This document shows, one piece after another, positions 22,499-23,790 of a DNA stretch of 23,790 nucleotides (position 1 is its first letter; every line of letters begins with the position of its first letter). A program made the translations under genes and the position numbers. The stretch is taken from the NCBI GenBank assembly GCA_036310005.1, contig JAXJSP010000007.1, forward strand, positions 1 through 23,790. The letters run 5' to 3'. The notes beneath the pieces were generated by a model. It worked only from the letters and a program-made list of their open reading frames with translations, searched no databases and was not told the origin of the DNA. This DNA is from JAXJSP01 sp036310005. Its GTDB lineage: Bacteria; Bacillota; Clostridia; Oscillospirales; Acutalibacteraceae.

Positions 22499-23622
22499 TG
22501 ATTGAATTTGAAGAGCAAAAATTAAGATTATCATCTTATGATAAAGAAATTACCGCGCTCGGCGAAGAAATAGGAATCAGCGCAATTAAAAGTAATATTG
22601 AAAAATTGGAACTGCAAACTACCGAGCAAGGGTTCTGGGACGATAACGATAATTCCCAAAAAGTATTAAAACAAATTGCTAAGTTTAAAAAGAAAGTCGC
22701 ACAGTTTAATGAACTTAAAAGCAACTTTGATGACACGATGGCACTTATTGAAATTGCCGATGAAGAACAGGACTTATCAATTCTCAGCGAAGTTGTCGAG
22801 AGTGTAGATTCAGTTATCAAAAAAACTGACGATATGCGCCTTACTACTCTGTTGTCAGGAGAGTATGATTCAAATAATGCTATCTTGACTTTTCACGCAG
22901 GAGCGGGCGGTACAGAAGCACAAGATTGGGTGGAAATGCTGTTTAGAATGTATAGCCATTGGGCAGAACAGAATGACTTTAAATTTATTACCGTTGACTT
23001 TTTAGACGGTGAAGAAGCAGGCCTTAAAAGCGCAGTAGTCAGAGTCGAGGGAGATAATGCATACGGTTATCTGAAAAGTGAAGCGGGTGTGCATAGATTA
23101 GTCAGAATTTCTCCGTTTGATTCCTCAGGCAGAAGACACACTTCATTTGCATCTTTAGAAGTAATGCCCGAAATAGACGACGATATAAACGTTGACATCA
23201 AAGACGAAGACTTAAAAATTGATACTTATCGCTCTTCGGGAGCGGGCGGTCAGCATGTAAACAAAACTGAATCTGCCATAAGAATTACGCATTTACCTAC
23301 CGGCATCGTTGTTGCATGTCAGAACGAGAGAAGCCAAATGCAAAATAAAAATGTTGCTATGAAAATGCTTAAATCGAAATTGATTGAAATTAAGGAAAGA
23401 GAAAATTTAGAAAAAATAGAAGACATCAAAGGCGAGCAAAAAGAAATAGGCTGGGGCTCGCAGATAAGAAGTTATGTGTTTATGCCTTATACATTGGTAA
23501 AAGACCACAGAACAGGTTTTGAGTCGGGCAACATCAATGCAGTAATGGACGGTGATATAGGCGGGTTTATTAATGCTTATTTAAAAGCCGAAAGTTTGGG
23601 TAAAATTAATGAAAATATGTAA
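22498..23622 (+). CDS. prfB: Peptide chain release factor 2
   Basis: Recognises UGA and UAA stop codons and triggers release of the finished peptide. The 374-residue protein has an N-terminal helical domain, the tripeptide anticodon SPF (205-207) that defines RF2, the SGAGGQHVN loop with catalytic GGQ (250-252) and the C-terminal IGWGSQIRSYVF segment. The reading frame is uninterrupted from ATG 22498. The in-frame UGA with a CUUUGA slip site, which controls prfB in E. coli and many other bacteria around codon 25, is absent; that area encodes ALGEEIG without a break. No strong ribosome binding site is seen apart from AAAGGTG upstream, and the start overlaps the prmA stop codon. Confidence 0.97.
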   Translation: MIEFEEQKLRLSSYDKEITALGEEIGISAIKSNIEKLELQTTEQGFWDDNDNSQKVLKQIAKFKKKVAQFNELKSNFDDTMALIEIADEEQDLSILSEVVESVDSVIKKTDDMRLTTLLSGEYDSNNAILTFHAGAGGTEAQDWVEMLFRMYSHWAEQNDFKFITVDFLDGEEAGLKSAVVRVEGDNAYGYLKSEAGVHRLVRISPFDSSGRRHTSFASLEVMPEIDDDINVDIKDEDLKIDTYRSSGAGGQHVNKTESAIRITHLPTGIVVACQNERSQMQNKNVAMKMLKSKLIEIKERENLEKIEDIKGEQKEIGWGSQIRSYVFMPYTLVKDHRTGFESGNINAVMDGDIGGFINAYLKAESLGKINENM

Positions 23623-23654
23623 AAAAACAAAAGCGTAATGCTTTTGTTTTTTTT
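23621..23654 (+). terminator. Intrinsic terminator after prfB
   Basis: An A-rich arm ending AAAACAAAAGC, a 5-base loop (23635-23639) and the complementary GCTTTTG followed by eight T lie directly after the prfB stop codon. The shape is that of a strong A-stem/U-tract terminator and it ends the prmA-prfB unit. Confidence 0.85.
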
Positions 23655-23706
23655 AATTTTGGCTTTGCTTAGTGTAAAATAAATGTAGGGAAAAATTGAA
23701 AAAAGA

Positions 23707-23767
23707 TTGCTTCTTGTGTTTTAATAATGGTAGTAACCCAAAACCAGAACAAAACACAAAGGAGCAA
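23707..23767. repeat. Long inverted repeat covering the ribosome binding site of the last gene
   Basis: The arms 23707-23722 and 23751-23767 pair over 16 bases with one bulged A and one G-U pair (TGTGTTTT with AAAACACA in the centre). The loop is 28 bases. The right arm contains AAAGGAG, the ribosome binding site for the ATG at 23772, so this RNA fold would hide it. Such folds are known upstream of some transposase genes, but also occur in other regulated leaders. Confidence 0.6.
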
Positions 23768-23771
23768 CCTT

Positions 23772-23790
23772 ATGGAAAAGATTATAGCAC
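23772..23790 (+). CDS. Start of an unidentified gene (cut by window edge)
   Basis: An ATG 7 bases after GGAG opens a frame reading MEKIIA before the window ends. Six residues are too few to name the product. The 149-base gap before it contains the prfB terminator, a possible weak -10 box (TAAAAT at 23675-23680) and the inverted repeat over its ribosome binding site. The context is compatible with a mobile-element gene, but nothing proves it. Confidence 0.45.

Overview
The window reads as chromosomal DNA of an AT-rich, endospore-forming member of the Clostridia. The signs are a forespore sigma factor (sigG), the spore-cortex enzyme PdaA, strong AGGAGG-type ribosome binding sites, and MurE with the DNPR motif of meso-diaminopimelate cell walls. 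The order of the division/cell-wall cluster and the divergent topoisomerase pair would fit a gut Oscillospirales/Ruminococcaceae-like lineage, but that placement is inference.

Layout. (1) Positions 1-2772, minus strand: pdaA, a second secreted polysaccharide deacetylase and sigG form a sporulation block read leftwards. It ends at a hairpin, beyond which a well-formed promoter drives a rubrerythrin gene cut by the window edge. (2) Positions 2919-7156, plus strand: a complete but divergent type IIA topoisomerase pair (B then A subunit) starts back-to-back with pdaA. (3) Positions 7387-8893: rsmD, coaD and a small coiled-coil protein of unknown function form a tight operon ending at a strong terminator. 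(4) Positions 9074-21498: the division and cell-wall (dcw) cluster in the order mraZ, rsmH, ftsL, PASTA-class penicillin-binding protein, murE, mraY, ftsW/spoVE, murG, murA, ftsQ/divIB, ftsZ. AAGTGG direct repeats on a 10-bp register in the mraZ leader look like MraZ operators. murF, murD, murC, murB and ftsA are not in the cluster. (5) Positions 21569-23622: prmA overlaps prfB by one base, followed by a terminator. (6) The last 20 bases open another gene whose ribosome binding site lies inside a long inverted repeat.

How the genes work together. MurA, MurE, MraY and MurG cover four steps of lipid II synthesis. FtsW and the PBP polymerise and cross-link septal peptidoglycan, FtsL and FtsQ form part of the divisome core, and FtsZ drives the ring. 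MraZ and RsmH are the usual regulatory and ribosome-modifying leaders of the cluster. During sporulation SigG would switch on forespore genes, and PdaA would make the muramic-delta-lactam of the cortex.

Most of the window is well-understood core genome; I see no defence system, CRISPR array or prophage. The most unusual points are the divergent topoisomerase (no recognisable GyrA box, Ala at the main quinolone-contact position, altered ATPase and Toprim motifs), the atypical FtsZ tail, a hairpin attenuator candidate inside the dcw operon, an unexplained structured spacer at 7165-7240, and the sequestered start site at the right edge.
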